This document shows, piece by piece, positions 19,521 through 30,427 of a stretch of 64,000 nucleotides of DNA. The notes under the pieces were generated by a model. The model was not told the DNA's origin. It did not search any database and worked only from the letters and a program-made list of their open reading frames with translations. Each line of letters begins with the position of its first letter. Positions within the stretch are counted from its first letter, which is position 1. The position numbers were made by a program, and so were the translations under genes. Origin of the DNA: Erythrobacter sp. (GTDB taxonomy: Bacteria; Pseudomonadota; Alphaproteobacteria; Sphingomonadales; Sphingomonadaceae); contig DAICXZ010000030.1 in the NCBI GenBank assembly GCA_027311945.1, positions 186,001-250,000 of the forward strand, given 5' to 3'.

Positions 19521-20126
19521 GGGATACATGTGACTTTAAGCCGTCGGCGCTTGAGCGCTCAGGAAAGTCGAGCAGCTGCTTTGGGCGCGGCGCGCAGTTT
19601 GCTCCTCGAAGAAGGTCCGCAGGCTGTAACGTTGAAGGCCGTGGCCGCGCGTATCAACCGCACGCATGCAAACCTGCTTCACCATTTCGGATCTGCCGCC
19701 GGGCTGCAGTTGGCTCTCGCCAACTATCTTGCCACGGCGATCTGCGATGAAATGGAAGAGGCGACGCGGTTTTTGCCCTCGCGCGATCTTGACGTGCGCA
19801 AGTTGGTTGACCTGGTGTTCGATACGTTCGCCGCGAAGAGCGGGGGCGCGCTTGCTTGCTGGATGGTTTGCACGGGGATCAACGGGGCGCTCGATCCGAT
19901 TCTCGAAGCGGTGCAGGATCTGATCGACCGCTCTTTGCCCGAGGGAACTTCCAGCGCCGCAGCGGAGGAACGCCGCGAGCTGACCTATTCGCTGGTGCTG
20001 ATGGCGCTAGGCAAGTCGATGATGGGGGACGAGCTGACCGGTTCGCTCGGTGTCGACGATGACGCGGCGCGGCGCCATGGGGGAGACATGCTCACCTTCG
20101 CCAGCGCCCGTATGGCGGCGTCCTAA
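19518..20126 (+). CDS. TetR/AcrR-like transcriptional regulator
   Basis: N-terminal HTH AARSLLLEEGPQAVTLKAVAARINRTHANLLHHFGSAAGLQLALANYL. Start GTG 19518 or GTG 19530. Confidence 0.85.
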   Translation: MGIHVTLSRRRLSAQESRAAALGAARSLLLEEGPQAVTLKAVAARINRTHANLLHHFGSAAGLQLALANYLATAICDEMEEATRFLPSRDLDVRKLVDLVFDTFAAKSGGALACWMVCTGINGALDPILEAVQDLIDRSLPEGTSSAAAEERRELTYSLVLMALGKSMMGDELTGSLGVDDDAARRHGGDMLTFASARMAAS

Positions 20127-20863
20127 ACGCCTGACCCGAGCGGTAGCCAGGCAGGCGCCAGATCGGCCGGAATATCGTCGATTCGCAGGTGATCGATGGC
20201 ATAGCCGAGGGCTGAGTGCGCCACCTTTCGGCGCTTCTCGTCCGACCGGTCGAGCGGGACGATGACCAGCCGCCGGTTGACCTTCTGGCGCCAGTTCATC
20301 CGCGCGGTGTTCTCCTGCCCGACGTAGCAGCCCTTTGTGAAGCTCACTCCGTTGAGTTCAACCGCATTGGTTTCAAGCCACAACACATCGCCCAGTTCAT
20401 CGCGGCCTTCGGGCACGCCGCAGGCGAGGCGGTGGGAGAGCCATGCGGCATCGCCTGAGTCCGCTCCTTCGGAGGGGGCGCGGCCAAGGCCTCGCCAGCC
20501 CAGCATCGCGAGGCGCGGGTCGGGCGTTGCCGCCGCTCCCTCAGCCGAATCGGGCGACCACCAGACGGCCAGCGCCGGGTCGCGTGCGATCGCGATCTTG
20601 CGGCGCAAGCGGTAGAGCGACAGGCGCTTCACCAGTTCGTCGGCGTAGTCAGCTTCGCAATCGAGCAGGAGGTCGCCCTCCTCGCGCCAGACGAGGAAGT
20701 CGAACATGGTCTTTCCCTGCGCTGAAAGCAGCGCGGCATAGACGGGCAAGTCACCGGTCACGTCATTGGTAACGAGGCCTTGCAGGAACTTGGCGACATC
20801 TTCCTCGCTGTCTTGCGGGGAGAGGCGGATCACGGCGCGGCGGACGAGGGGCAGGGCGGTCAT
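20123..20863 (-). CDS. ygfZ: CAF17/YgfZ-like folate-binding protein
   Basis: [24 protein letters not shown] matches the K-G-C-Y-x-G-Q-E signature. Confidence 0.93.
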   Translation of the reverse strand: MTALPLVRRAVIRLSPQDSEEDVAKFLQGLVTNDVTGDLPVYAALLSAQGKTMFDFLVWREEGDLLLDCEADYADELVKRLSLYRLRRKIAIARDPALAVWWSPDSAEGAAATPDPRLAMLGWRGLGRAPSEGADSGDAAWLSHRLACGVPEGRDELGDVLWLETNAVELNGVSFTKGCYVGQENTARMNWRQKVNRRLVIVPLDRSDEKRRKVAHSALGYAIDHLRIDDIPADLAPAWLPLGSGV

Positions 20864-20943
20864 ACCCCATAGGTGGGAGCAAGCGCCTTCGCGTGCAAGC
20901 GGGAGGGCTGTTCGTCCGGCCCGCCCTGTGGCAGAGCGCGCTC

Positions 20944-21981
20944 ATGACCGATACGATCACCATTCCCCGTCCCGACGATTGGCACCTGCACTTGCGCGAT
21001 GGCGCGGTGATGGAGGGCGTGTTGCCCTATACCGCGCGCCAGTTCGGCCGGGCCATTGTCATGCCCAATCTCGTGCCGCCGGTGACAACAACCGAAGCGG
21101 CTGTGGCCTATCGGGATCGGATCGTGGCTGCGCTGCCTGAGGGGGCGACATTCACCCCGCTGATGACCGCCTACCTCACCGACGCCACCGATCCCGCCGA
21201 TATCCGCGCCGGGTTCGAGGCAGGCGTGTTCACCGCGGCCAAGCTCTATCCTGCCGGGGCCACGACCAACTCGGCCTCGGGCGTGACCGACCTCGCCAAT
21301 GTGCGCAAGGTGCTCGAAACCATGGCCGAGATCGGCATGGTATTCTGCGTCCACGGCGAAGTCACCCATGCCGAGATCGACATCTTCGATCGCGAAGCCG
21401 TGTTCATCGAGCGTACGCTCGCCCTGCTGGTGCGCGATCTGCCTGAGCTTAAGGTGGTGTTCGAACATATCACCACCGAGGAGGCGGCGGACTTTGTGGC
21501 GGAATCCGGCCCCAACGTGGCGGCGACGATCACCCCGCAGCACCTTCATATCAATCGCAATGCCATGCTGGTGGGCGGGATCAGGCCCCATGCCTATTGC
21601 TTGCCCGTCGCCAAGCGTGAGCATCACCGGTTGAGCCTGCGACGCCTTGCGACCTCGGGCAACGAGCGTGTCTTCCTCGGCACCGACAGCGCGCCTCATG
21701 CGCGCGAAGCCAAGGAAAACGCCTGCGGCTGTGCGGGGATATTCAACGCCCCCTATGCGCTTGAAAGCTACGCCACCGTATTCGATGAGGAAGACGCGCT
21801 CGACAAGTTCGAGGCCTTCGCCAGCCGCAACGGTCCCGCTTTCTACGGTTTGCCGGTGAGCGAGGAGACGGTTACGCTTGTGCGCGCGGAACAGCAGGTG
21901 CCGGCCACGCTGGAACTGGCGGGCACGCACTATGTGCCGTTCCATGCGGGTGAGACGCTGGGCTGGAAGCGCGCCAGTTAG
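20944..21981 (+). CDS. pyrC: dihydroorotase
   Basis: [42 protein letters not shown]...[13 protein letters not shown]. Confidence 0.97.
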   Translation: MTDTITIPRPDDWHLHLRDGAVMEGVLPYTARQFGRAIVMPNLVPPVTTTEAAVAYRDRIVAALPEGATFTPLMTAYLTDATDPADIRAGFEAGVFTAAKLYPAGATTNSASGVTDLANVRKVLETMAEIGMVFCVHGEVTHAEIDIFDREAVFIERTLALLVRDLPELKVVFEHITTEEAADFVAESGPNVAATITPQHLHINRNAMLVGGIRPHAYCLPVAKREHHRLSLRRLATSGNERVFLGTDSAPHAREAKENACGCAGIFNAPYALESYATVFDEEDALDKFEAFASRNGPAFYGLPVSEETVTLVRAEQQVPATLELAGTHYVPFHAGETLGWKRAS

Positions 21982-22904
21982 ACGGGGCGCACGGCGGGGC
22001 GGCGCGACGAGCGGATCAGATCCCAGATGAACAACGTCGCCGCCGCCCAGATAGCGATGAAGCAGGCCAGCTGAGCCGGGTGCAGTTCCTCACCGAACAC
22101 CAGCAGGCCGAGCAGGAACACTACCGTCGGCGAGAGGAACTGCAGGAAGCCCATCACCGTGTAGGGCATCGCGCGCGCGGCGGTGGCGAACAGCAGCAGC
22201 GGCACGGCAGTCATCGGCCCGCCCATGACGATGCCGAAGGTCTCCAGCGGGTCGCGGCCTATAGCAAGGCCCGGCCCCATGTTCGCGCTCCAGCCGAGGA
22301 AGCCGATGGCGAACGGCGCCAGCACCATCGATTCGACCGCGAGGCCTACCAGTGGCCCAGCCGCCACGGTCTTGCGCAGCAGACCATAGGTGCCGAAGCT
22401 GAGAGCTAAGGCGAGGCTCACCCAAAGCGTCGTCAGCGCGCCCGCGGCCAACGCCGCGACCCCGATTCCCGCCAGCACCACCGCGCCCCATTGCCGCCGG
22501 GTCAGCCTCTCGCCGAGGAACGCCAGCCCCAGCAGCATCATCGTCAGGGGCAGGATGTAGTAGCCAAGGCTCGCAGCGTAGACATGGTCTGTCTGGATCG
22601 CCCAGACATAGAGGCACCAGTTCACCGCGATCAGCCCGGCGCTCGCGGCGAGTGTGAGCATGGTGCGCCGGTTGCGCAGCACGGTGGTGAGCTCGCCGAT
22701 GCTGCTGCGGAAGGCGATGATCACAAGGCACAGCGGCAGCGTGAACAGCGTGCGCCAGGCGACATATTCGAACACCGGCACATCGTGAACGAGCAGCAGG
22801 TAGATCGGCATCGAGCCCCAGATCGCATGGGCGCCAAGGGCGAAGGAGAGGGCGCGTCTGCTGCCAAGGGGCGAGTGGGTCATTGTGCGGAGCGGTAGGA
22901 CCAT
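21978..22904 (-). CDS. rarD: EamA/RarD family transporter
   Basis: [39 protein letters not shown]...[23 protein letters not shown]. Start may be 22883. Confidence 0.92.
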   Translation of the reverse strand: MVLPLRTMTHSPLGSRRALSFALGAHAIWGSMPIYLLLVHDVPVFEYVAWRTLFTLPLCLVIIAFRSSIGELTTVLRNRRTMLTLAASAGLIAVNWCLYVWAIQTDHVYAASLGYYILPLTMMLLGLAFLGERLTRRQWGAVVLAGIGVAALAAGALTTLWVSLALALSFGTYGLLRKTVAAGPLVGLAVESMVLAPFAIGFLGWSANMGPGLAIGRDPLETFGIVMGGPMTAVPLLLFATAARAMPYTVMGFLQFLSPTVVFLLGLLVFGEELHPAQLACFIAIWAAATLFIWDLIRSSRRPAVRPV

Positions 22905-23128
22905 GGCTTGCGTCGGGCAAGCCTGTCACGCCGTTGCCGCCGGTTCAGCTAACCTCCGCTAGATAAGTTGCGAATCGAGATGCAATTTGTCTCGATTGCT
23001 GATGGCGCGCCGCTTGTTCCCCTGTCTCGCGGCGCGGCAGCGGGCCTTCCAGGTCGGGACTGCGGAAGGCATCGCCGGGGCGCTCGCGGCTCAGGAATGC
23101 CCGCGGGCGCCCTGATAGGGGCTGCTGC

Positions 23129-24547
23129 TCAGTTCTCGCGAAAACCGACACCGACGCTGGCGCGTGGCTGTTCCATCTCGGTGCTGGTGACCGGATAGGC
23201 GCAATAATCGGCGGCATAGAATGCGGCCGGGCGGTGATTGCCGGAGAAGCCGATTCCGCCGAAAGGCGCTGCCGACGAGGCGCCGTTGGTAGGGCGGTTC
23301 CAGTTCACGATTCCTGCACGAATATTGGCCCAGAATCGGTTGTACTGCGCCGGATCGCCACCCACCAGCGAGGCCGAGAGGCCGAACCGGGTATTGTTCG
23401 CCTCGGCAATCGCCGCGTCGAAATCGTCGACCCGCACCACCTGCAACAGCGGGCCAAACAGCTCGACGTCGGGCCGCTCGGCCATGCCGGTCACATCGAC
23501 CAGCGCAGGAGTTACGAAGGGCAGTCCTTCGCGCGGGCGGCGCATATGGCTTATCGCCTTGCCGCCGTTCGAGATCAGGTAAAGAAAGCTTTCGGTCAGC
23601 TGGTCGGCGGTGCGCATGTCGATCACGGGGCCCATGAACGGCTGCGGATCGTCGAATGGCGCCCCGATCACGATGCGGTCGGTCAGAGCCTTCACCGCGC
23701 CGATCACGTCGTCGTACATATCGTTCTTCACGATCAGCCGCCGTGCGGCGGTGCAGCGCTGGCCGGCGGTGGTGAAGGCGCTTTGCACGATCAGCGCGGC
23801 GACATCGTCGATCTTGGGCGTGTCCCATACGACGAGCGGATTGTTGCCGCCCATTTCGAGCGCGACAATCTTGCCCGGATCGGTTGCAAGCTTGCGGTTG
23901 ATGGCAATCCCGACCTGCGCCGAGCCGGTGAACAGCACCCCGTCGACATCGGGATGGGCGACCAGTTCCTTGCCTTCGTCCGGCCCGCCGATCAGCAGCT
24001 GAACCAGATCCTGCGGCACGCCCGCGCGCACGAAAAACGACAGCAGCTTTTCGCCGACGGCAGGCGTCTTCTCACTCGGTTTGAGGATCACCGCGTTGCC
24101 CGCGATCAGCGCGGGGATGATGTGGCCGTTGGGCAGGTGCGCGGGGAAATTGTACGGCCCCAGCACCGCCATCACCCCGTGCGGCTTGTGCCGTAGCGCG
24201 GCAGAGCCTTGCAATGCGCTGTCTAGCTTGCGCTGGCCGGTCCGCTCGGCATAGGCGCGGACCGAGATTTCGACCTTCGCCATAACCGCCTCGACCTCGG
24301 TGCGCGCTTCCCACAGCGGCTTGCCGGTTTCGCGTGCGATCAGCTCGGCGAACTCTTCCTGCTCCTTGCGGACCTCGTTGGCGAAGCGGCGTATCCGCTC
24401 GATCCGGGTGGCGAGCGGCTGCGAGGCCCAGGCCGGCCAGGCGCGGCGCGCGCGGGCGACCAGTTCGTCGACATTGCCATGCGGCGCGCGCCAAAGCTCG
24501 GCCCCGGTGGCCGGTTCATAGGAGATCAGATGCTGCACGTCGGGCAA
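23129..24547 (-). CDS. astD: succinylglutamate-semialdehyde dehydrogenase
   Basis: ALDH fold; VLGPYNFPAHLPNGHIIPALIAGNAVILKPSEKTP; FTTAGQRCTAARRL; best fits AstD. Confidence 0.88.
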   Translation of the reverse strand: MPDVQHLISYEPATGAELWRAPHGNVDELVARARRAWPAWASQPLATRIERIRRFANEVRKEQEEFAELIARETGKPLWEARTEVEAVMAKVEISVRAYAERTGQRKLDSALQGSAALRHKPHGVMAVLGPYNFPAHLPNGHIIPALIAGNAVILKPSEKTPAVGEKLLSFFVRAGVPQDLVQLLIGGPDEGKELVAHPDVDGVLFTGSAQVGIAINRKLATDPGKIVALEMGGNNPLVVWDTPKIDDVAALIVQSAFTTAGQRCTAARRLIVKNDMYDDVIGAVKALTDRIVIGAPFDDPQPFMGPVIDMRTADQLTESFLYLISNGGKAISHMRRPREGLPFVTPALVDVTGMAERPDVELFGPLLQVVRVDDFDAAIAEANNTRFGLSASLVGGDPAQYNRFWANIRAGIVNWNRPTNGASSAAPFGGIGFSGNHRPAAFYAADYCAYPVTSTEMEQPRASVGVGFREN

Positions 24548-24611
24548 GGTTGGTTTTCCTTCGGACTTCGTTTCATTTGTTCCTTAAGGCCTCATTCGGC
24601 AACAGGCAAAG

Positions 24612-26042
24612 TCACTCGGCCTGAGGCGACAAATGACCTGCTGGAGCTGGCGCATCGCCCAGCGCATCGCCCAGCGCGCGCACCCCCGTGAGTTTGTCGG
24701 CGAGCGGTTGCCAGTCGTCGTTTTGCGCGATGGCATCCCAGATGCTTTCGACTTCCTCGATCAGCATCGATTCGGGCTCGGTACTGTCCCAGTAGTCCGA
24801 TGCGGAGGGCAGGGCGGGGCGTTCGGCCAAGGCTTCGGCCAGAGCGCCCTCGGCGTTGCGCCCGCCGCGATGGCGGTGGAAAAAGGCGTCCGGCCCGATC
24901 TGCCCTTCGCGCATGGTCACCTCCGCCGCTCCCACCAGCGCGCGGTCGGCCACCTCATCGGTGCTCTCAACGCCCAGCCGCCAGCAGAAGCGCCGCATCA
25001 TCGCGGCCTCGTACAGCGGGCCGAAGCGGTTGAGCGCCGCGAGCAGCGCTTCGCTGTCGGCCATGGGGCGCAGGGCGATGGCGAGTTGAGCAAGGTTCCA
25101 GCGGATCGCCTCGGGCTGGCGACCGAATGCGTAAAGCCCCTGATGGTCGAAATAGGCGGCGGTAAACTGCGGCTCCCACTTGGGCAGGAAACGCCAAGGG
25201 CCATAATCGAAGCTTTCGCCGGTGAGGTTGATATTGTCGGTGTTGAGCACGCCGTGGACGAAGCCTGCGACCATATAGCTGGCGGCCAGGTCGGCGAGGC
25301 GCTCGGCGGCCTGATGGGCGAGGATCACCGCCGGATTGTCACGGTCGGGCGCATCCTCCGGTGGGAGAGGGCCGGGAAACTGCGCGAGGCAATAGTCGAC
25401 CAGCTGCGCGAGGTGCTCGTGCTCCTCCAGCACCAGCAGCCGTTGGAAACTACCGATGCGGATATGCGAGTGCGACAGCCGCACCATCACCGCCGAACGG
25501 GTGGGGCTGGGCTCGTCGTTGCGCCACAGCTTCTCGCCGGTTTCGACCACCGAGAAGGTCTTGCTGGTGTTGACCCCCAGCGCTTCGAGCATCTCGGTGG
25601 CGAGGATCTCGCGCACCGCGCCTTTCAGCGTCAGGCGTCCATCGCCCGAGCGGCTCCACGGGGTCTGCCCGCTGCCCTTTGTGCCGAGGTCAAGCAGGCG
25701 GTCTGCCCCGTCGCGCAGCTGGGCAAACAGGAATCCGCGTCCGTCGCCAATCTCGGGGTTGTAGGTGCGGAACTGGTGACCGTGGTAGCGCAGGGCGAGC
25801 GGCTGGGGCAGGTTGTCGGGTAGCGGCTCGAAGCGGCCGAAGTGGGCGATCCATTGCTCGTCGGAGAGGGAGCCGAGACCCACGGTGCACTCGTGCCGGT
25901 GGTTGCGGAAGCGCAGGGTGGCTGCTGGGAAGTCTGCCGCCTCGACCGGGTCGGCGAGGAAGTCGGCCACTCCGGTGATTTGCGGGTCGGGGCGGTAGGG
26001 GGCTGCTGCAGGGGCTTGACGCATATGCGCATAAGTGGCCAT
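24612..26042 (-). CDS. selO: protein adenylyltransferase SelO (YdiU/UPF0061)
   Basis: LALRYHGHQFRTYNPEIGDGRGFLFAQL...DLGTKGSGQTPWSRSGDGRLTLKGAVREILATEMLEALGVNTSKTFSV...FVHGVLNTDNINLTGESFDYGPWRFLP. Confidence 0.95.
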   Translation of the reverse strand: MATYAHMRQAPAAAPYRPDPQITGVADFLADPVEAADFPAATLRFRNHRHECTVGLGSLSDEQWIAHFGRFEPLPDNLPQPLALRYHGHQFRTYNPEIGDGRGFLFAQLRDGADRLLDLGTKGSGQTPWSRSGDGRLTLKGAVREILATEMLEALGVNTSKTFSVVETGEKLWRNDEPSPTRSAVMVRLSHSHIRIGSFQRLLVLEEHEHLAQLVDYCLAQFPGPLPPEDAPDRDNPAVILAHQAAERLADLAASYMVAGFVHGVLNTDNINLTGESFDYGPWRFLPKWEPQFTAAYFDHQGLYAFGRQPEAIRWNLAQLAIALRPMADSEALLAALNRFGPLYEAAMMRRFCWRLGVESTDEVADRALVGAAEVTMREGQIGPDAFFHRHRGGRNAEGALAEALAERPALPSASDYWDSTEPESMLIEEVESIWDAIAQNDDWQPLADKLTGVRALGDALGDAPAPAGHLSPQAE

Positions 26043-26096
26043 CGCAGCGCCGTGGTGCAACCGGCCCACGCAAGACAAAGGGTGGCAGCGCGGACC

Positions 26097-26981
26097 ATGA
26101 CGACGAGCGACCATGCAGATCTTTCTTGGGCGGATCTCTATTGGGAAAGCGGCGAGGGGCTGAAGCTGCACGCCCGCGACTATCCCGGCTCCGAAGACCG
26201 ACCCGCGATCCTGTGCCTGCCGGGCCTCACCCGCAATGCGCGTGATTTCGAGCCGGTGGCCGAGGCTTTCGCCGGTGACTGGCGCGTGCTTGCGCTCGAC
26301 TTTCGCGGGCGGGGCGAGAGCGACTATGCCAAGGAATCGGACAGCTACATACCGCTCACCTATGTCGCCGACGTACTGGCGCTGGTCGACGAGCTGAAGC
26401 TGGACAAGGTGGTCGCCATCGGCACTTCGCTCGGCGGGATCGTGACCACGCTGATCGCGTTGCAACGGCCCGAGCTGATGGCGGGCGTCGTGATCAACGA
26501 TATCGGCCCGGTGATCGAGACCGACGGGCTGGAGCGCATCCGCGATTATGTCGGGCAGGGCCGCAGCTTTCCAACCTGGATGCACGCCGCCCGCGCGCTG
26601 CGCGAAGGCTCGCTGCATATCTATCCGGACTATGCCATCGAGGACTGGCTGACCTTGGCCAAGCGGATGATGTGCGTGGGCAACAATGGCCGCATCGCTT
26701 ACGACTACGACATGAAGATCGCCGAACCATTTTCCGATCCCTCAGCTGCTGACGCGGTGGATCTGTGGCCCGCTTTCGAGGCGCTTGGCGGAAGGCCGGG
26801 TCTGGTGCTGCGCGGCGAGCTGTCCGACCTGCTCTCGCCTGCAACCTTTGCCGCGATGGGTGAGCGGCTGGCCGGGTTCGATTGCGTGACCGTGCCGCGT
26901 GTGGGCCATGCCCCGACGCTGGCCGAGCCTGAGGCGCAGACCGCCATTGCGCGCCTGCTCGACCGGGTGCTGGCAGGATGA
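26097..26981 (+). CDS. alpha/beta hydrolase
   Basis: ILCLPGLTRNARDFEPVAEAFAGDWRVLALDFRGRGESDYA...AIGTSLGGIVTTLIA. Confidence 0.92.
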   Translation: MTTSDHADLSWADLYWESGEGLKLHARDYPGSEDRPAILCLPGLTRNARDFEPVAEAFAGDWRVLALDFRGRGESDYAKESDSYIPLTYVADVLALVDELKLDKVVAIGTSLGGIVTTLIALQRPELMAGVVINDIGPVIETDGLERIRDYVGQGRSFPTWMHAARALREGSLHIYPDYAIEDWLTLAKRMMCVGNNGRIAYDYDMKIAEPFSDPSAADAVDLWPAFEALGGRPGLVLRGELSDLLSPATFAAMGERLAGFDCVTVPRVGHAPTLAEPEAQTAIARLLDRVLAG

Positions 26982-28135
26982 GCAAGGCCCCGCGCATACT
27001 GCACCTGCACTCCACCTTCGATGCCGGCGGCAAGGAGGTGCGCTGCGTGCGCCTCATCAACCACTGGGGCAAGGCCGCTGATCACGCTATTGTCTCGGGC
27101 GACCCCGAGCGGCGCGGTGCGGCATCGCTGCTTGGCAAGGCGGCGAAGGTCAGCTGGCCTAAGTTCCCCTCGCTCACCGGCAAGCCGACGCCGGGACGGT
27201 TCAAGAAGATCGCCGAGGCGATGGCGGGCTATGACCTCATCTGCACCTATAACTGGGGCGCAATCGATGCGGTGATGGCGCACACGCTGTTTGCCGACAT
27301 GTTCAAGCTGCCCCCGCTGGTCCACCACGAGGACGGCTTCAACGAAGACGAAGCGGGCGGCCTTAAGTGGCGGCGCAACTTCTACCGCCGCATCGCGCTG
27401 GGACGCAGCGCGGCGCTGGTAGTGCCCTCCAACACGCTTGAGGCGATTGCGCTCGACGTGTGGCAGCAGCCGCGCAGCCGCGTGCAGCGGATCGCCAACG
27501 GCATCGACACCCGCGCCTTTGCCGCGCCGCCCAAACGCGACATTCTGCCCCGACTGGTCAAGCACAAGGACGAGTTCTGGATTGGCACCTTGGCGGGCCT
27601 GCGCAAGGTCAAGCAGCTCGACATGCTGATCCGCTCCATGACCTACGTACCGCCCGAATGGCAGCTGGTGATCGCGGGCGAGGGGCCGGAGCGTGAGAGC
27701 CTGCTGGCGCTCGCCGAAAGCCTGGGTGTGGAAGACCGCGTGCATCTGCCCGGCTTCGTTGCCGAGCCGCAGAAGCTGGTCGGGCTGTTTGATATTTTTG
27801 CGCTTTCCTCGCAGTCTGAACAGCAGCCGATCTCGCTGATCGAGGCGATGGCGGCAGGCCTTCCGGCCGTGGCGCCGCGCGTGGGCGATATCGCATCCAT
27901 GGTCGCTTCGGACAACGGCCCGCTGCTGGTCGAGGTGGGCGATCAGGAGGCGCTGACCAAGGCGCTCGACAGCCTCGCCCGCGATACTGCCGCGCGTAAG
28001 CGGATCGGGCAGGCCAACCGCGACAAGGCCCGCGCCGAGTTCGACGAACTGCGCATGATCGAGCGCTACCGCGCGCTTTACTGGGGCCTGATGGACCGTA
28101 ACGCATTTTCCCGTTCGGGCGAGTCTGCGGGCTAG
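26978..28135 (+). CDS. glycosyltransferase family 4
   Basis: ILHLHSTFDAGGKEVRCVRLINHWG...LVIAGEGPERESLLALAESLGVEDRVHLPGF...SEQQPISLIEAMAAGLPAVAPRVG. Confidence 0.9.
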   Translation: MSKAPRILHLHSTFDAGGKEVRCVRLINHWGKAADHAIVSGDPERRGAASLLGKAAKVSWPKFPSLTGKPTPGRFKKIAEAMAGYDLICTYNWGAIDAVMAHTLFADMFKLPPLVHHEDGFNEDEAGGLKWRRNFYRRIALGRSAALVVPSNTLEAIALDVWQQPRSRVQRIANGIDTRAFAAPPKRDILPRLVKHKDEFWIGTLAGLRKVKQLDMLIRSMTYVPPEWQLVIAGEGPERESLLALAESLGVEDRVHLPGFVAEPQKLVGLFDIFALSSQSEQQPISLIEAMAAGLPAVAPRVGDIASMVASDNGPLLVEVGDQEALTKALDSLARDTAARKRIGQANRDKARAEFDELRMIERYRALYWGLMDRNAFSRSGESAG

Positions 28136-28262
28136 GGCTTAATCGGCGGTTCACCCACAGGTGGCCAGCTGGGCACAGCGCCGACACAGTTATTGCCAGT
28201 TCCCGGCCGCCCCCCTAAAGAGCGCGACTTATCCGCTTGAAGCAGGACAGATCGAAAGACCC

Positions 28263-29039
28263 GTGGCCAGCACTCCGACCGATACACCCAGTTCGCCCAG
28301 CAACCGCAAAAGCGCGAGCGACGATGTCTTCATGCGCGAAGTGGATGAGGCCGTCCGTCAGGACGAAGTGGCCAACTTCGCCAAGAAATTCGGCCTGCCA
28401 ATCGGCATCGCCGTGGCCCTGGGGCTGGCCGCCTTCGGGGGCTGGCTGGTCTGGTCGAGCCAGCAGGAAAGCACGCTGGAGGAAAGCTCCGAACAGCTGA
28501 TCACCGCGCTTGACGAGCTGGAAGCCGACAACCCCGATGCCGCCAACGAAAAGCTCGCGGCGATTGCGGCCGGCGACAGCGAAGGCGCTGCCGGAATGGC
28601 GCGCCTGTTGCAGGCAGGAATTGCGCTGGGCCAGAACAAGACCGAGGAAGCGGTCGGGCTCTATGGCCAGGTCGCCAACGATCCCGCGCTGTCGCAGGAA
28701 ATTCGCGACCTTGCCAAGGTGCGCATGGTCGCGGCCAACTTCGACAATATGGAGCCGCAGGCGGTGATCGACCAGCTGGGCCCGCTCGCCACGGCGGAAA
28801 GCCCGTGGTTCGGCAGCGCCGGTGAACTGGTGGCCTTTGCCTACCTCGCGCAGGACAAGCCCGATCAGGCCGGGCCGCTGCTCGTGGCGATCGCCAAGGA
28901 CGAGAACGTGCCGGAAAGCCTGCGCTCGCGTACGCGGCAGCTCGCCGGCCTGCTCGGCAACGACGCAATCGACGATGTCGATGCGATGATGGAAGAACTC
29001 GGCGCGGCAGAACCGCAGCAGGCTGGAGGCGCGCAATGA
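28263..29039 (+). CDS. TPR-like membrane-anchored protein (YfgM-like)
   Basis: GTG start; FAKKFGLPIGIAVALGLAAFGGWLVWSSQQ TM followed by helical repeats; directly before bamB. Confidence 0.82.
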   Translation: MASTPTDTPSSPSNRKSASDDVFMREVDEAVRQDEVANFAKKFGLPIGIAVALGLAAFGGWLVWSSQQESTLEESSEQLITALDELEADNPDAANEKLAAIAAGDSEGAAGMARLLQAGIALGQNKTEEAVGLYGQVANDPALSQEIRDLAKVRMVAANFDNMEPQAVIDQLGPLATAESPWFGSAGELVAFAYLAQDKPDQAGPLLVAIAKDENVPESLRSRTRQLAGLLGNDAIDDVDAMMEELGAAEPQQAGGAQ

Positions 29040-30364
29040 CCCGTAACGTCGGACTTCTGGCCGCTCCTGTGCTCGCGCTGGCGCTGGCCGGTTGCGGAAT
29101 GTTCAGCGGCAAGGAAGAACCGCGCACCCCTACCCACGGCGAGCGGACCCCGATCCTTTCGCGCATTGCGACCACGATCGAGGCCGATCCGGCTCTTGCC
29201 TCCACCTCGGTGATCGTGCCGCCCGCGCGCGTCAACGACAGCTGGCCGCAGGCCGGTGGCAATGCTGCCAAGGTGCCCGGCCATGTCGCGCTGGCGGCGA
29301 ATCCCGCTCGTGCGTGGACCGCCAGCATCGCCGGAAGCACCAAGACGCGCCGCCTCGCCGCTGCGCCGGTGGTGGCAGAGGGAACGCTTTTCGCCGTCGA
29401 TACCTCGGCCGTGATCCACGCCTTCGATGCGCAGACCGGTGCGAAGCGTTGGGAACACCAGATCATCGTTTCGGGTGACCTTGAAGATGCGACCTTCGGC
29501 GGCGGCGCGGCCTATGACAACGGCCGGATCTACGCCACCAACGGCGTTGGCGATGTCGTCGCGCTCAACGCCTCTGACGGCACCGAGATCTGGCGTGTGA
29601 AGCCCTCGGGTCCGCTGCGCGGTGCGCCGACCGTGGCGTTCAACTCCGTGTTCGTGATGACGCAGGACAACCAGATCTTTGCCCTCGCAAGTGCCGATGG
29701 TGCGGTGGAGTGGCAGGATTCGGCGGCGACCGGGCAGGCAGGCGTGTTCGGCGTGGCGGCTCCGGCAGCTGGGCAGGGCACGGTCGTTGCGGGCTATTCG
29801 TCGGGCGAACTGATCGCCTATCGTTATGAGAACGGCCGCAACCTGTGGTCCGACGCTCTGGCGCGCACCTCGATCTCGACGCAGGTCGGCACGCTGACCG
29901 ACGTCGATGCCGATCCCATTATCGATGGTGGCCGTGTCTATGCGCTTGGGCAGGGCGGCCGTATGGCGGCCTACGAGCTGACCACTGGCCAGCGCATCTG
30001 GGAACTCACGCTGGCGGGGATTTCCACCCCCAGCGTGGTCGGCGAATGGGTCTTCACCCTGACCGACGATTCGCGCCTGTTTGCAATCCAGCGCAGTTCG
30101 GGCCGTATCCGCTGGATGAACCAGCTCGACCGCTGGCGCAAACCGAAGGACCGTGAAGGCCCGATCTTCTGGACCGGGCCGGTGCTTGCCAGCAACAAGC
30201 TGTGGATGGCCAGCTCGCAGGGCGAAGTGCGTACGGTCGACGTGATGAGCGGCGAAGACACGCTGTTCACCGAGTTGAAGGAGAGCGTGTCGCTGCCGCC
30301 GGTGGTGGCCAACGAGACGCTCTATATCCTCGACGACAGTGGCCGGATCACCGCCTTCCGGTGA
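29036..30364 (+). CDS. bamB: outer membrane assembly lipoprotein BamB (PQQ-like beta-propeller)
   Basis: Lipobox ALALAGCGMF; repeated blades GTEIWRVKPSGPLRGAPTVAF, GQRIWELTLAGISTPSVVGEWVF. Confidence 0.9.
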   Translation: MTRNVGLLAAPVLALALAGCGMFSGKEEPRTPTHGERTPILSRIATTIEADPALASTSVIVPPARVNDSWPQAGGNAAKVPGHVALAANPARAWTASIAGSTKTRRLAAAPVVAEGTLFAVDTSAVIHAFDAQTGAKRWEHQIIVSGDLEDATFGGGAAYDNGRIYATNGVGDVVALNASDGTEIWRVKPSGPLRGAPTVAFNSVFVMTQDNQIFALASADGAVEWQDSAATGQAGVFGVAAPAAGQGTVVAGYSSGELIAYRYENGRNLWSDALARTSISTQVGTLTDVDADPIIDGGRVYALGQGGRMAAYELTTGQRIWELTLAGISTPSVVGEWVFTLTDDSRLFAIQRSSGRIRWMNQLDRWRKPKDREGPIFWTGPVLASNKLWMASSQGEVRTVDVMSGEDTLFTELKESVSLPPVVANETLYILDDSGRITAFR

Positions 30365-30427
30365 TCCCTTGTGGCGGGGGCGGCGTATTTATCGCGCCGT
30401 TAACCCTCCTGTGCCTATGGCGACGGC

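Noticed and set aside
19403-19750. 115-aa ORF running through the iterated array
   Set aside because: Overlaps the TetR-like gene in another frame; units of 18-21 bp do not hold a reading frame and the translation is not repetitive.
22945-23217. 90-aa minus-strand ORF between astD and rarD
   Set aside because: Overlaps the astD 3' end out of frame, Arg/Pro-rich, no RBS or recognisable domain.
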